From: Pseudomonadota bacterium
GTDB taxonomy: Bacteria > Pseudomonadota > Gammaproteobacteria > Burkholderiales > Burkholderiaceae_C
Direction: 5' to 3'
Assembly: GCA_020161065.1 (NCBI GenBank)
Contig: JAIUPH010000019.1
Location: 1 to 64,000, forward strand
Length of the DNA stretch: 64,000 bases
The position numbers and the translations under genes are program-made. Under the pieces are notes generated by a model that had not been told where the DNA came from, searched no databases, and saw only the letters and a list, made by a program, of their open reading frames with translations. This document shows, one piece after another, positions 9,261 to 18,369 of this stretch (position 1 is the first letter of the stretch; the number at the start of each line of letters is the position of its first letter).

Positions 9261-10483
9261 TGGCGACCCCCTCGGAAAGCCAACGCATCGTCCAGCAGCA
9301 GCGCCTGCAGCAGCAGGACGAGTTGCGCCAGGCGAAGCGCGCCCTGCTGATGACGCCGCTGATGGGCGCCGCGCACCCGGCGCTGCCGCTGGTGCGCCGC
9401 CACGCCGAGGCCTTGCGCGAGTGGTTCCAGCGCGAAGCCGGCTGGCCGCTGGTGGTCGAGCGCGACGGCGCCCGGCTGTACAAGCACCCGGCCGACCTGG
9501 CCAGCGCGACGCGCGGCCTGCCGCGCTACGACCGCCAGCGCTACGTGCTGCTGTGCCTGGCCTGCGCCGTGCTGGAACGCGCCGAGGCGCAGATCAGCCT
9601 GCGCAGCCTGGGCGAACGGCTGCTCGGCCATGCCGCCGAGCCGACGCTGGCCGCGCGCGGCTTCGCGTTCACGCTGCAGACCCAGGGCGAACGCCGCGCG
9701 CTGGTCACCGTCTGCCAGACGCTGCTCGACCTGGGCGTGCTGCAGCGCGTGGCCGGCGACGAAGACGCCTACGTGCAAGGCCTGGCGCAGCAGCAGGGCG
9801 ACGTGCTGTACGACGTGAACCGGCGCAGCCTGGCCGGCCTGCTGGCCGCCGTGCGCGGGCCCTCCAGCTGGCCCGTGGGCCAGGCGCCGGTGAGCCTGGA
9901 AGAACGCCTGGCCTCGCTGGTGCAACAGGTGCTGCCCGACCACGACGAAGCCCGCCGCGGCGCGCTGCGCCACGCGCTGGCGCGGCGGCTGCTGGACGAC
10001 CCGGTGCTCTACCTGCACGACCTGGACGAGCCCGCGCGCGCCTACTTCGTCAACCAGCGCGGCGCGATGGCCGCGCGCCTGGCCGAAGGCACGGGCCTGG
10101 TCGCCGAGCACCGCGCCGAAGGCAGCGCGCTGACCGACGACGCCGCCGAACTGAGTGACGTGCTGCTGCCCGCCGAAGGCACCGAGGCGCACGCCACGCT
10201 GCTGGTCGCTGAATACCTGGCTAACGCATTATCTGAACGTCAATGCGCAGCGCTGCCGGTGGCCGCCGTCGCCGCTTTCCTGGCCGCCGCGCGCGAGACG
10301 CATGGCCGCTTCTGGCGCAAGGCGGCGCGCGAAAGCGGCGGCGAACATGAACTGGCCGCGCAGGCGCTGCAGCGGCTGGCGCGCCTGGGCCTGCTGCGGC
10401 TGCAGGGTGACGCCGTGCTGCCGCTGCCGGCCGTCGCCCGCTATCGCCTGGGCGGCGTGCAGACCCTGGACGCGCCGGCGTGA
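9260..10483 (+). CDS. JetB-like protein of a Wadjet system (DUF2398/TIGR02678 type)
   Basis: The 407-residue protein has the features of DUF2398: LRQAKRALLMTPLM near the N-terminus, REWFQREAGWPLVVERDGAR and LPRYDRQRYVLLCLACAVLE. JetB is the KITE-like (winged-helix) subunit that binds the kleisin in Wadjet. The chosen ATG shares its A with the TGA of the preceding gene (TGATG). A much longer open frame continues upstream but only shadows jetA. Residues 240-400 include a predicted winged-helix-like tail. A locally AT-richer patch near 10215-10245 is inside the coding frame and has no separate function that I can see. Confidence 0.85.
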   Translation: MATPSESQRIVQQQRLQQQDELRQAKRALLMTPLMGAAHPALPLVRRHAEALREWFQREAGWPLVVERDGARLYKHPADLASATRGLPRYDRQRYVLLCLACAVLERAEAQISLRSLGERLLGHAAEPTLAARGFAFTLQTQGERRALVTVCQTLLDLGVLQRVAGDEDAYVQGLAQQQGDVLYDVNRRSLAGLLAAVRGPSSWPVGQAPVSLEERLASLVQQVLPDHDEARRGALRHALARRLLDDPVLYLHDLDEPARAYFVNQRGAMAARLAEGTGLVAEHRAEGSALTDDAAELSDVLLPAEGTEAHATLLVAEYLANALSERQCAALPVAAVAAFLAAARETHGRFWRKAARESGGEHELAAQALQRLARLGLLRLQGDAVLPLPAVARYRLGGVQTLDAPA

Positions 10484-13400
10484 CGCCGCTGCCCGAACCC
10501 GCCAAGCCGCGCTGGCAGCCGCTGCGCCTGGGGCTGGTGGAGATGTTCCGCTACGACGGCGAGGAGTTCTGGTTCCGCGACGGCCACCTGCTGCTGCGCG
10601 GCAACAACGGCACCGGCAAGAGCAAGGTGCTGTCGCTGACGCTGCCGCTGCTGCTGGACGCCAACCTGCGCCCGTCGCGCGTCGAGCCCGACGGCGACCC
10701 GGCCAAGAAGATGGCCTGGAACCTGCTGCTCGGCGACGCCTACGAGCGCCGCACCGGCTACAGCTGGATCGAGTTCGGCCGCCTCGGCGACGACGGCCGG
10801 CCGCAGTACCTGACGCTGGGACTGGGCCTGCAGGCGGTGGCGGCGCGCACGCAGCCGCTCGACGCCTGGTATTTCATCTCGGAGACTAACGCTGAAGGTC
10901 CACGGCTCAATCGCGACTGGTGGCTGCTGTCGGCGGACCGGCCGGTGCCCGGGCGCGACGCCCTGCGCGAGCGGCTCGCCGCCCATGGCCAGGTGTTCGA
11001 GCACGCGCACGCCTACCGCCGCGCGGTCGACGAGCGGCTGTACCGCCTGGGCGAGCGCCGCTACGACGCGCTGCTGGACACGCTGATCCAGCTGCGCCAG
11101 CCGCAGTTGTCGCGCCGGCCCGACGAGCGGCTGCTGTCGGCGGCGCTGACCGAATCGCTGCCACCGCTGCCCGCGGCGCTGCTGGCCGACGTCGCCGACG
11201 CCTTGAGCCAGCTCGAAGACCTGCGCGCCGAACTGGATCGTGCACAGCGGCTGCTGCAGGCGGTGCAGACCTTCGACGCGCGCTACCGCGTCTATGCCGG
11301 CATCGCCAGCCGCCGCCAGGCACGCGGCCTGCGGCAGGCACAGACCGAGTTCGACAACGCCAGCCGCGCGCAGCACGAAGCCCGCCTGCGCTTCACCGAG
11401 GCGCAGGTCGACGAAAGCCAGGCCCGGCAGCGCCGCGCCAATGCCGAGACGCTGCTGCAGGGCGCGCGCCAGCGCCATGAGACGCTGCTTGGCGACCCGC
11501 GCCACACCGATGCGCGCACGCTGCAGCAGGCCGCCGACGAGGCGCGCCGCCTCGACGCCGAACGCGCGCAGGCCGAGCGCGACCACGGCGGCGCGCAGGC
11601 GCTGGCCGAGCGCGAAGCCGCGCTGCTGCAGCAGGCGCAGCAGGCCTTGCTGAGCGCCGGCCAGCGCTTGCGCGACGTGCGCGGCGAAGTCATCGCGCTG
11701 GCCGCCGACGCCGGGCTGCCCGCCGAATTGAACGCACATGCTTTCGTCGCCGCGACCGACGAGGCGCTGGCCAAGGTCGACCTCGAGCGCGCGCGCCGCG
11801 AACTGCAGGCCTGGCCGGCGCGCCGCCGCGACGAATTGCGCCGCGTGCGCCAGCGCGCCGCCGAAGCGCGCCAGGCCAGCGAGCACCTGCTGCCGCTGCG
11901 CCAGACGCTGGCCGAGCGCCGCGCCGATGCCGAAGATGCCGCCGCGCGGCAGGCGCAAGCCGAGGGCGGGATCGAACAGCAGGCGCAAGTCCACGAGCAG
12001 GCCTGGAGCCGCCACCTGCAAGGCCTGCAGTTGCTGCGCGTCGCCGATGCCGATGGCGTGCTGCAGCAGCTCGCCACCTGGACGCCGCAGCCCGTGGGCG
12101 AGCACCCGGCGCGCGCCGCGCTGCACCGCGCGCAGCGCGAAGCCGCGCTGCAGCAGGCCCAGGCCCAGGCCGCTCTCGACGCCCGCCGCGCCGCCACCGA
12201 GACTGAGCGCGCGCAGCTCCACGCCGAAGCGCAGGCGCTGCGCAGCGGTGTCGTCCAGCCGCCGCCGGCTCCCGCGTGGCGCGGCGCCGGCACGCGCGAC
12301 GGCGGCCTGCCCGGCGCGCCGCTGTGGCAGCTGGTCGACTTCCAGCCCGGCCTCGACGCCGCGCAGCGCGCCGGGCTGGAAGCCGCGCTGCTCGGCGCCG
12401 GGCTGCTCGATGCCTGGGTCACGCCCGACGGTGCGCTGCTGCCGGCGCAGGGGCCCGCGCGCTGGCTGGATGCGCAATGGCTCGCCCGCCCCGCACGTCC
12501 CGAACGCCCGGCGCAGCCGCTGACGCGCTGGCTGCAGCCCGACGCCGCGCCGGCCAGCGCCGTGCCCGCCGCCACCGTGGCCGCGCTGCTGGCCGCGGTG
12601 GCCTGCGGCGACGACGACGAGCCGGCCGCCGAAGCCTGGGTGGCTCCCGATGGTCGCTTCCGGCTGGGCGCCCTGGCCGGCACCGCCGCGCTGGCCGAGG
12701 CGCGCCACATCGGCGACGCCGCGCGCCAGGCTGCGCGGCAACAGCGCCTGGCGCAGATCGAGGGCCGGCTGCAGGAGCTAACGCTTGAGCTGAACGTCAT
12801 CGTGCAGGACGCCGCCGTGCTGCAGGCCCGCGCCGCACGTGCGCAGCGCGAATGGGACGAAGCGCCGGCCGAGCAGGCCCTGCTGCGCGCGCACGAAGCC
12901 GCGGCGGCCGCTGCGCGCGCATCGACCCAGGCCCGTCAGCGCGAAGCCGAGGCCGAGGCCCGCTGCCGCAGCGCCGAGGCGCTGGCCGACGCCGCGCTGG
13001 CGCGGCTGCAGGCCGAAGCCGCCGACCTGCGGCTGCCGGCCGACGCCACGGCGCTGGACGAGGTCGAGCACGGCCTGCACCGCTGCGTCGACGCCCTGCA
13101 CGCGCTGGAGGCCGCGGTGCGCGAGCAATGCCGCGCGCTGCCGCTGCAGGCGCAGCAGCACGCGCGCGCCGACGAATCGCAAGCCGCGCTGCAGCGCGCC
13201 GCGCGCTGGCAGGCCGAGCGCGCGCAGCTTGCCGAGCAGGCGCGCACGCGGCTGTCGGCGCTGGAAGCGGCGATGGGCCAGGGCGTCGCCGAACTGAAGC
13301 GCCTGCTCGACCGCGCCAAGGCCCTGGTCGACCGGCTGCAAGCGAGCGAGAAGACTCGCGGCGAGGCCTTGCGCATCGCCACCGAGGCCCGCGCCATCGC

Positions 13401-14631
13401 CGAGCAGCAGGCCGCCGGCGCCGAGCAGCGCCTGGCCGCCGCCGCCGAGCAGCGCGCGCAGCAGGCGCAAGGCTTGCGCCGCTTCGCCGCCACCGGGCTG
13501 CTGGCTTCGGGCCTGGCCGGCCAGCCGCTGGCCGCCGAGTTGCCCGACGCCGCGCCCGCCTGGAGCACCGACGCCGCGCTGACGCTGGCGCGCCGCGTCG
13601 AGCAGAGCCTGTCCAGCCTGAACGATGGCGACGAGGCCTGGAAGCGCAGCCAGGACCAGGTGTCGCAAGACCTGCAGGAGCTGCAGCGCGCGCTGTCGGC
13701 ACTGGCCGCGCAGGCCAGCGCGCAGCCCAACGACTTCGGCTTCGTCGTCCACCTGCAATGGCAGCACAAGGCGCGCCGCCCCGACGAGCTGGCCGCGCTG
13801 TTGCAGGCCGAGGTGACGGCGCAGCAGACGCTGCTGTCGGCGCAGGAACAGACGGTGCTGGAAAACCACCTGCAGGCCGAGATCGCGACCCAGGTGCAGG
13901 CGCTGATGCGCGGCGCCGCGCAACGCGTGGCCGACATCAACGCCGAGCTGCACCGCCACCCCACGTCGACCGGCGTGCGCTTCCGGCTGCTGTGGCTGCC
14001 GCTGCCCGAAGGCCAGGGCGCGCCGGCCGGGCTGCACGCGGCGCGCGAGCGGCTGTTGCAGACCCACGCCGGGCTGTGGAGCGGCGACGAGCGGCGCGCC
14101 TTCGGCGCCCTGCTGCAGCAGTGCATTGCCGACGAGCGCGGCCGCGCCGACGCCGGCTCGCTGCTCGAGCAGTTGACGCGCGCGCTGGACTACCGCGCCT
14201 GGCACCAGTTCCGCGTCGAACGCTGGCAGGACGGGCAGTGGCGCCGGCTGTCGGGCCCGGCGTCCAGCGGCGAGCGTGCGCTCGGCCTGACGGTGCCGCT
14301 GTTCGCCGCCGTCGCCACCTTCTACGGCGCCAGCCCGCAGGCGCCGCGGCTGATCCTGCTCGACGAAGCCTTTGCCGGCATCGACGACGCGGCACGCGCG
14401 CATTGCATGGACCTCGTCCGCAAGTTCGACCTCGACTTCGTGATCACCAGCGAACGCGAATGGGGCTGCTACGCCGCGCTGCCCGGCGTCGCCATCTGCC
14501 AGCTGCAGCGCCGCGAGGGCATCGACGCGGTGCACGTCTCGCGCTGGTTCTGGGACGGCATCGCACGCCGGCCCGACGCCGAGCCCGGCCCGCGCTGGCC
14601 GCCGGCGGCCGACCGCGATGACCACGCCTGA
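10480..14631 (+). CDS. JetC-like SMC/MukB-type ATPase of a Wadjet system (TIGR02680 type)
   Basis: A 1383-residue SMC-like motor. The N-terminal half-ATPase has Walker A GNNGTGKS (K47), after MFRYDGEEFWFRDGHLLLRG. Long Ala/Gln/Arg-rich coiled coils follow, interrupted around residues 600-750 by a non-coiled, hinge-like segment, then more coiled coil. The C-terminal half-ATPase carries the signature SSGERALGLTVPLF (about residue 1262) and Walker B LILLDEAFAGID (D1295, E1296). In Wadjet, JetC dimers extrude DNA loops until a small circle is recognised. It starts with GTG overlapping the jetB-like stop (GTGA) and overlaps the last gene by 14 bp. Confidence 0.9.
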   Translation: MTPLPEPAKPRWQPLRLGLVEMFRYDGEEFWFRDGHLLLRGNNGTGKSKVLSLTLPLLLDANLRPSRVEPDGDPAKKMAWNLLLGDAYERRTGYSWIEFGRLGDDGRPQYLTLGLGLQAVAARTQPLDAWYFISETNAEGPRLNRDWWLLSADRPVPGRDALRERLAAHGQVFEHAHAYRRAVDERLYRLGERRYDALLDTLIQLRQPQLSRRPDERLLSAALTESLPPLPAALLADVADALSQLEDLRAELDRAQRLLQAVQTFDARYRVYAGIASRRQARGLRQAQTEFDNASRAQHEARLRFTEAQVDESQARQRRANAETLLQGARQRHETLLGDPRHTDARTLQQAADEARRLDAERAQAERDHGGAQALAEREAALLQQAQQALLSAGQRLRDVRGEVIALAADAGLPAELNAHAFVAATDEALAKVDLERARRELQAWPARRRDELRRVRQRAAEARQASEHLLPLRQTLAERRADAEDAAARQAQAEGGIEQQAQVHEQAWSRHLQGLQLLRVADADGVLQQLATWTPQPVGEHPARAALHRAQREAALQQAQAQAALDARRAATETERAQLHAEAQALRSGVVQPPPAPAWRGAGTRDGGLPGAPLWQLVDFQPGLDAAQRAGLEAALLGAGLLDAWVTPDGALLPAQGPARWLDAQWLARPARPERPAQPLTRWLQPDAAPASAVPAATVAALLAAVACGDDDEPAAEAWVAPDGRFRLGALAGTAALAEARHIGDAARQAARQQRLAQIEGRLQELTLELNVIVQDAAVLQARAARAQREWDEAPAEQALLRAHEAAAAAARASTQARQREAEAEARCRSAEALADAALARLQAEAADLRLPADATALDEVEHGLHRCVDALHALEAAVREQCRALPLQAQQHARADESQAALQRAARWQAERAQLAEQARTRLSALEAAMGQGVAELKRLLDRAKALVDRLQASEKTRGEALRIATEARAIAEQQAAGAEQRLAAAAEQRAQQAQGLRRFAATGLLASGLAGQPLAAELPDAAPAWSTDAALTLARRVEQSLSSLNDGDEAWKRSQDQVSQDLQELQRALSALAAQASAQPNDFGFVVHLQWQHKARRPDELAALLQAEVTAQQTLLSAQEQTVLENHLQAEIATQVQALMRGAAQRVADINAELHRHPTSTGVRFRLLWLPLPEGQGAPAGLHAARERLLQTHAGLWSGDERRAFGALLQQCIADERGRADAGSLLEQLTRALDYRAWHQFRVERWQDGQWRRLSGPASSGERALGLTVPLFAAVATFYGASPQAPRLILLDEAFAGIDDAARAHCMDLVRKFDLDFVITSEREWGCYAALPGVAICQLQRREGIDAVHVSRWFWDGIARRPDAEPGPRWPPAADRDDHA

Positions 14632-15919
14632 ACAACGCCCCCAGGACCGGGCCGATGGCCCGGCCCGTCCCCCGGGGGGAATTGAGTCGCCCGGCGACGC
14701 CGGGTCGACTCAAGAGCGCCTGCGCGCGCTGCTGGGCGGCGCCGAGCTGGCGCCGCTGCGCCAGCGGCTGCGCCGGCTGTATGCGCAGGCCGAACCGGGC
14801 AGCGCCCCCGGCAGCGGCCCGGGCCTGGTTCGCCTGGCCGGGCTGGCCGCGCACGAAGCCGAGCGCTTGCAAAGCTTGAGCGGCCGCGCGCCGCGGCGCA
14901 GCGCCTCGATGCAGATCGACCTCGCGGCGATCGACGAGCGGCTGCGCGCGGCCGGGCTGGCGGCCGGTCTGCGCCAGGCGCTGGAGGCGCTGGACGGCCC
15001 GATCGCCACCCGCCACGAGCGCGAGGCCGCGGCCGCCGCCTGGGCCGCGCTGGCGCAGGCCGCGCCGCACGCCGCGCTGCGCTCGCTGCTGGCCGAGCCG
15101 CGCGCCCTGGGCCTGCTGAAGCGGCTGGCCGGCGGCGATATCAGCCTTGCTGCCGCGTTATGTGAACACACCGCCATCGTGCTGCTGGCGCTGCCCGCGG
15201 GCGGCGCGCCGCGCGCCCGGCTTGCCGCGCAATGCCTGGGCGATGCGCATGCGCTGGACGACGGCCGGCCGGTGGCCACGCTGGTGCTGGCGGCGCTGCG
15301 CCGGCAGGCCGCGGCCGACGACGATGCCGACATCGAAAGCACGCGCAGCCTGTGGGCGCGCCAGGGCGTGGGAGTCAACGAACTGGCGCGCCCGGCGCTG
15401 ACGCTGAACCTGCCATGGCCCGGCGCGGCCGCGTCGACGGGCGAGCCGCAGTACTGGTCGCTGCGCCGGCTGCTGCGCCGGCCGCCGGCCTGGGCGGTGG
15501 CCGGCCGCGAGGTCTTCGTCTGCGAGAACCCCAACCTGCTGGCGCTGGCCGCCGATGCTTGCGGGGCGCGCTGTGCACCGCTGGTCTGCACCGACGGCAT
15601 GCCGGCGGCCGCGCAGCGCAGCTTGCTGCAGCAGTTGCGCGCCGCCGGCGCCCACCTGCGCTACCACGGGGACTTCGACTGGCCCGGCATTGCGATCGGC
15701 AACCAGTTGATGCGCCAGCTCGGTGCCGCCGCGTGGCGCTTTGGCAGCGACGACTACCGCGCCGCGCTGGCCGACCCGGCGCGCGAGCGCGCCACGCTGC
15801 AAGGCGAGCCGGTCGCCGCCGCCTGGGATGCGGCGCTGGCCCCGGCGATGGCCGCGGCGGGATGCGCATTGCCCGAGGAAGCGGTGTTCGAGACGCTGCG
15901 CGCCGATCTTGAGCGTTAG
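14618..15919 (+). CDS. JetD-like TOPRIM nuclease of a Wadjet system (DUF2399/TIGR02679 type)
   Basis: The 433-residue protein has a C-terminal TOPRIM fold: the acidic strand VFVCENPNLL (E303) and the HGDFDWPG motif (D352, D354). Both are expected to bind metal for DNA cleavage by the Wadjet complex. The middle region with QYWSLRRLLRRPPAW fits the DUF2399 family. The N-terminus is unusual: residues 8-32 are encoded by a run of GC-rich palindromes (14647-14713) and look inserted. No other start lies nearby, since the next in-frame ATG is about residue 91. It ends 28 bp from the convergent trpE stop. Confidence 0.87.
   Translation: MTTPEQRPQDRADGPARPPGGIESPGDAGSTQERLRALLGGAELAPLRQRLRRLYAQAEPGSAPGSGPGLVRLAGLAAHEAERLQSLSGRAPRRSASMQIDLAAIDERLRAAGLAAGLRQALEALDGPIATRHEREAAAAAWAALAQAAPHAALRSLLAEPRALGLLKRLAGGDISLAAALCEHTAIVLLALPAGGAPRARLAAQCLGDAHALDDGRPVATLVLAALRRQAAADDDADIESTRSLWARQGVGVNELARPALTLNLPWPGAAASTGEPQYWSLRRLLRRPPAWAVAGREVFVCENPNLLALAADACGARCAPLVCTDGMPAAAQRSLLQQLRAAGAHLRYHGDFDWPGIAIGNQLMRQLGAAAWRFGSDDYRAALADPARERATLQGEPVAAAWDAALAPAMAAAGCALPEEAVFETLRADLER
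14647..14713. repeat. Three adjacent palindromes (REP-like) inside the 5' end of the jetD-like gene
   Basis: CCGGGCC-gat-GGCCCGG (14647-14663) is followed by CCCCCGGGGGG (14669-14679) and by TTGAGTCG-CCCGGCG-A-CGCCGGG-T-CGACTCAA (14682-14713), the last being almost perfectly self-complementary. The pattern resembles the palindromic intergenic element at 53398-53530. It stays open in the jetD frame. Confidence 0.75.
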
Positions 15920-15947
15920 CCCGCCTGCGCTCAGCACAATGCGCTGA

Positions 15948-17423
<1,476 letters not shown>

Positions 17424-17457
17424 GGCTCGGCCCTGGAGACGGATGCTTTGGTCAGCG

Positions 17458-17519
17458 CGGGCCCCGCTCAGCGAGGGCCCGGCTTCAGGCGGGCGACCCC
17501 GACGAAGATGTCAGGGGTC
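17458..17519 (-). promoter_or_regulatory. Candidate trp attenuator hairpins between leader peptide and trpE
   Basis: Two hairpins follow the Trp codons of the leader peptide on the minus strand: GACCCC/GGGGTC at 17495-17519, overlapping the leader stop codon, and CGGGCCC/GGGCCCG at 17458-17481. A weaker CCAGG/CCTGG pair (17548-17566) overlaps the Trp-codon region. No U-run follows the last hairpin, so a classical intrinsic terminator is not seen; the mechanism, if any, is open. Confidence 0.4.
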
Positions 17520-17610
17520 AGGCAGCGCGGGGCGAGCGGCGCCAGGGCCAGGCTCCCCGGTCCTGGGACCCGGCCGGCGTTGGCGTGGCGATGGCGGCAA
17601 GCGCGAACAT
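17518..17610 (-). CDS. trpL: Candidate trp leader peptide (30 residues)
   Basis: A short open frame between gph and trpE starts ATG TTC GCG and ends GAWPWRRSPRAA with a TGA stop. It has two Trp codons separated by one Pro codon, as expected for a leader peptide that senses tryptophan by ribosome stalling. It has no Shine-Dalgarno. The -10 box TAGACT with an extended TG (17619-17624) would start transcription at or within a nucleotide or two of the ATG, making it leaderless, as is known for trpL of alphaproteobacteria. Hairpins lie just downstream. The assignment is inference: two Trp codons is a modest number, and chance cannot be excluded. Confidence 0.55.
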   Translation of the reverse strand: MFALAAIATPTPAGSQDRGAWPWRRSPRAA

Positions 17611-17618
17611 GGGGGCGC

Positions 17619-17624
17619 AGTCTA
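17619..17624 (-). promoter_or_regulatory. Extended -10 box for trpL-trpE
   Basis: The minus strand reads TTTGCTAGACT, i.e. TGn followed by TAGACT, 8 nt before the ATG of the leader peptide. No -35 consensus is seen at 16-18 bp, consistent with an extended -10 promoter. Confidence 0.5.
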
Positions 17625-17687
17625 GCAAAGCTGCCTTGGCCGGCGGAGGGCGGCGCTGCGGCGCCGCGGCCGGCGCGGCCGCCGCCG

Positions 17688-18362
17688 CTACAGCAGCCGG
17701 TCCAACTCGTCGAGCCGGTCGATCACCGCGTCGGCGCCGACGCCGACCACCGGCTCGCCGTGGTTGTAGCCGTAGCTCACCAGCACCACCGGGCAGCCGG
17801 CGGCGCGCGCGGCCGCGGCGTCGTTGCTGCTGTCGCCGACCATCAGCGTCGTCGCCGGCGTGCTGCCCAGCGCCTTGCAGGTCTCCAGCAGCGGCAACGG
17901 GTCGGGCTTCTGGCGCGCGAAGGCGTCGCCGCCGAACACCTGGTCGAAGTAGCCGGCCACGCCCTTGGCGGCCAGCAGCGGGCGCGCGAAGGCCGTCGGC
18001 TTGTTGGTCAGGCAGGCCAGGCGCAGGCCGCGCGCGCGCAAGCGCTGCAGCCCTTCGGCGACGCCGGCGAACAGCGCCGAGTGCAGGCCGTTGATCTGCC
18101 GGTAGTGGTGCTGGTAGCGCTCCCAGGCGCGCTCGTAGTCCGCGGCCGGCGCGCCGGCCTGCTGCAGCGTGCGGCGGATCAGGTGCTCCGAGCCCTTGCC
18201 CACCGTCGCGGCGATGAAGTCGCGCGCCACCGGCGGCCGGCCCAGGTCGGCCAGCGTGCGCGCCAGCGCCACCTCGAAGTCGCCGACGGTGTCGACCATG
18301 GTGCCGTCGAGGTCGACGATCGCGGCCTGCAGGCCGAGCCGGCGGAAGTCCGTTTGTTTCAT
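17688..18362 (-). CDS. gph: Phosphoglycolate phosphatase (HAD family)
   Basis: Hydrolyses 2-phosphoglycolate. The 224-residue protein has the HAD motifs in order: VDLDGTMVDT (nucleophile Asp), LTNKPT, KPDPLPLL and VGDSSNDAAAA. Its place immediately upstream of trpE is the conserved Burkholderiales order, where rpe normally lies upstream. Here an amidase gene ends 7 bp before it and rpe lies 36 kb away, so its original promoter has probably been replaced by read-through from the transporter operon. Confidence 0.93.
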   Translation of the reverse strand: MKQTDFRRLGLQAAIVDLDGTMVDTVGDFEVALARTLADLGRPPVARDFIAATVGKGSEHLIRRTLQQAGAPAADYERAWERYQHHYRQINGLHSALFAGVAEGLQRLRARGLRLACLTNKPTAFARPLLAAKGVAGYFDQVFGGDAFARQKPDPLPLLETCKALGSTPATTLMVGDSSNDAAAARAAGCPVVLVSYGYNHGEPVVGVGADAVIDRLDELDRLL

Positions 18363-18369
18363 AAGTTAT

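Noticed and set aside
10210..10250. GCTAACGCATTATCTGAACG and a similar GCTAACGCTTGAGC at 12778, resembling integron attC half-sites
   Set aside because: Both lie inside well-conserved coding parts of the jetB- and jetC-like genes, without a matching partner half-site or cassette structure.
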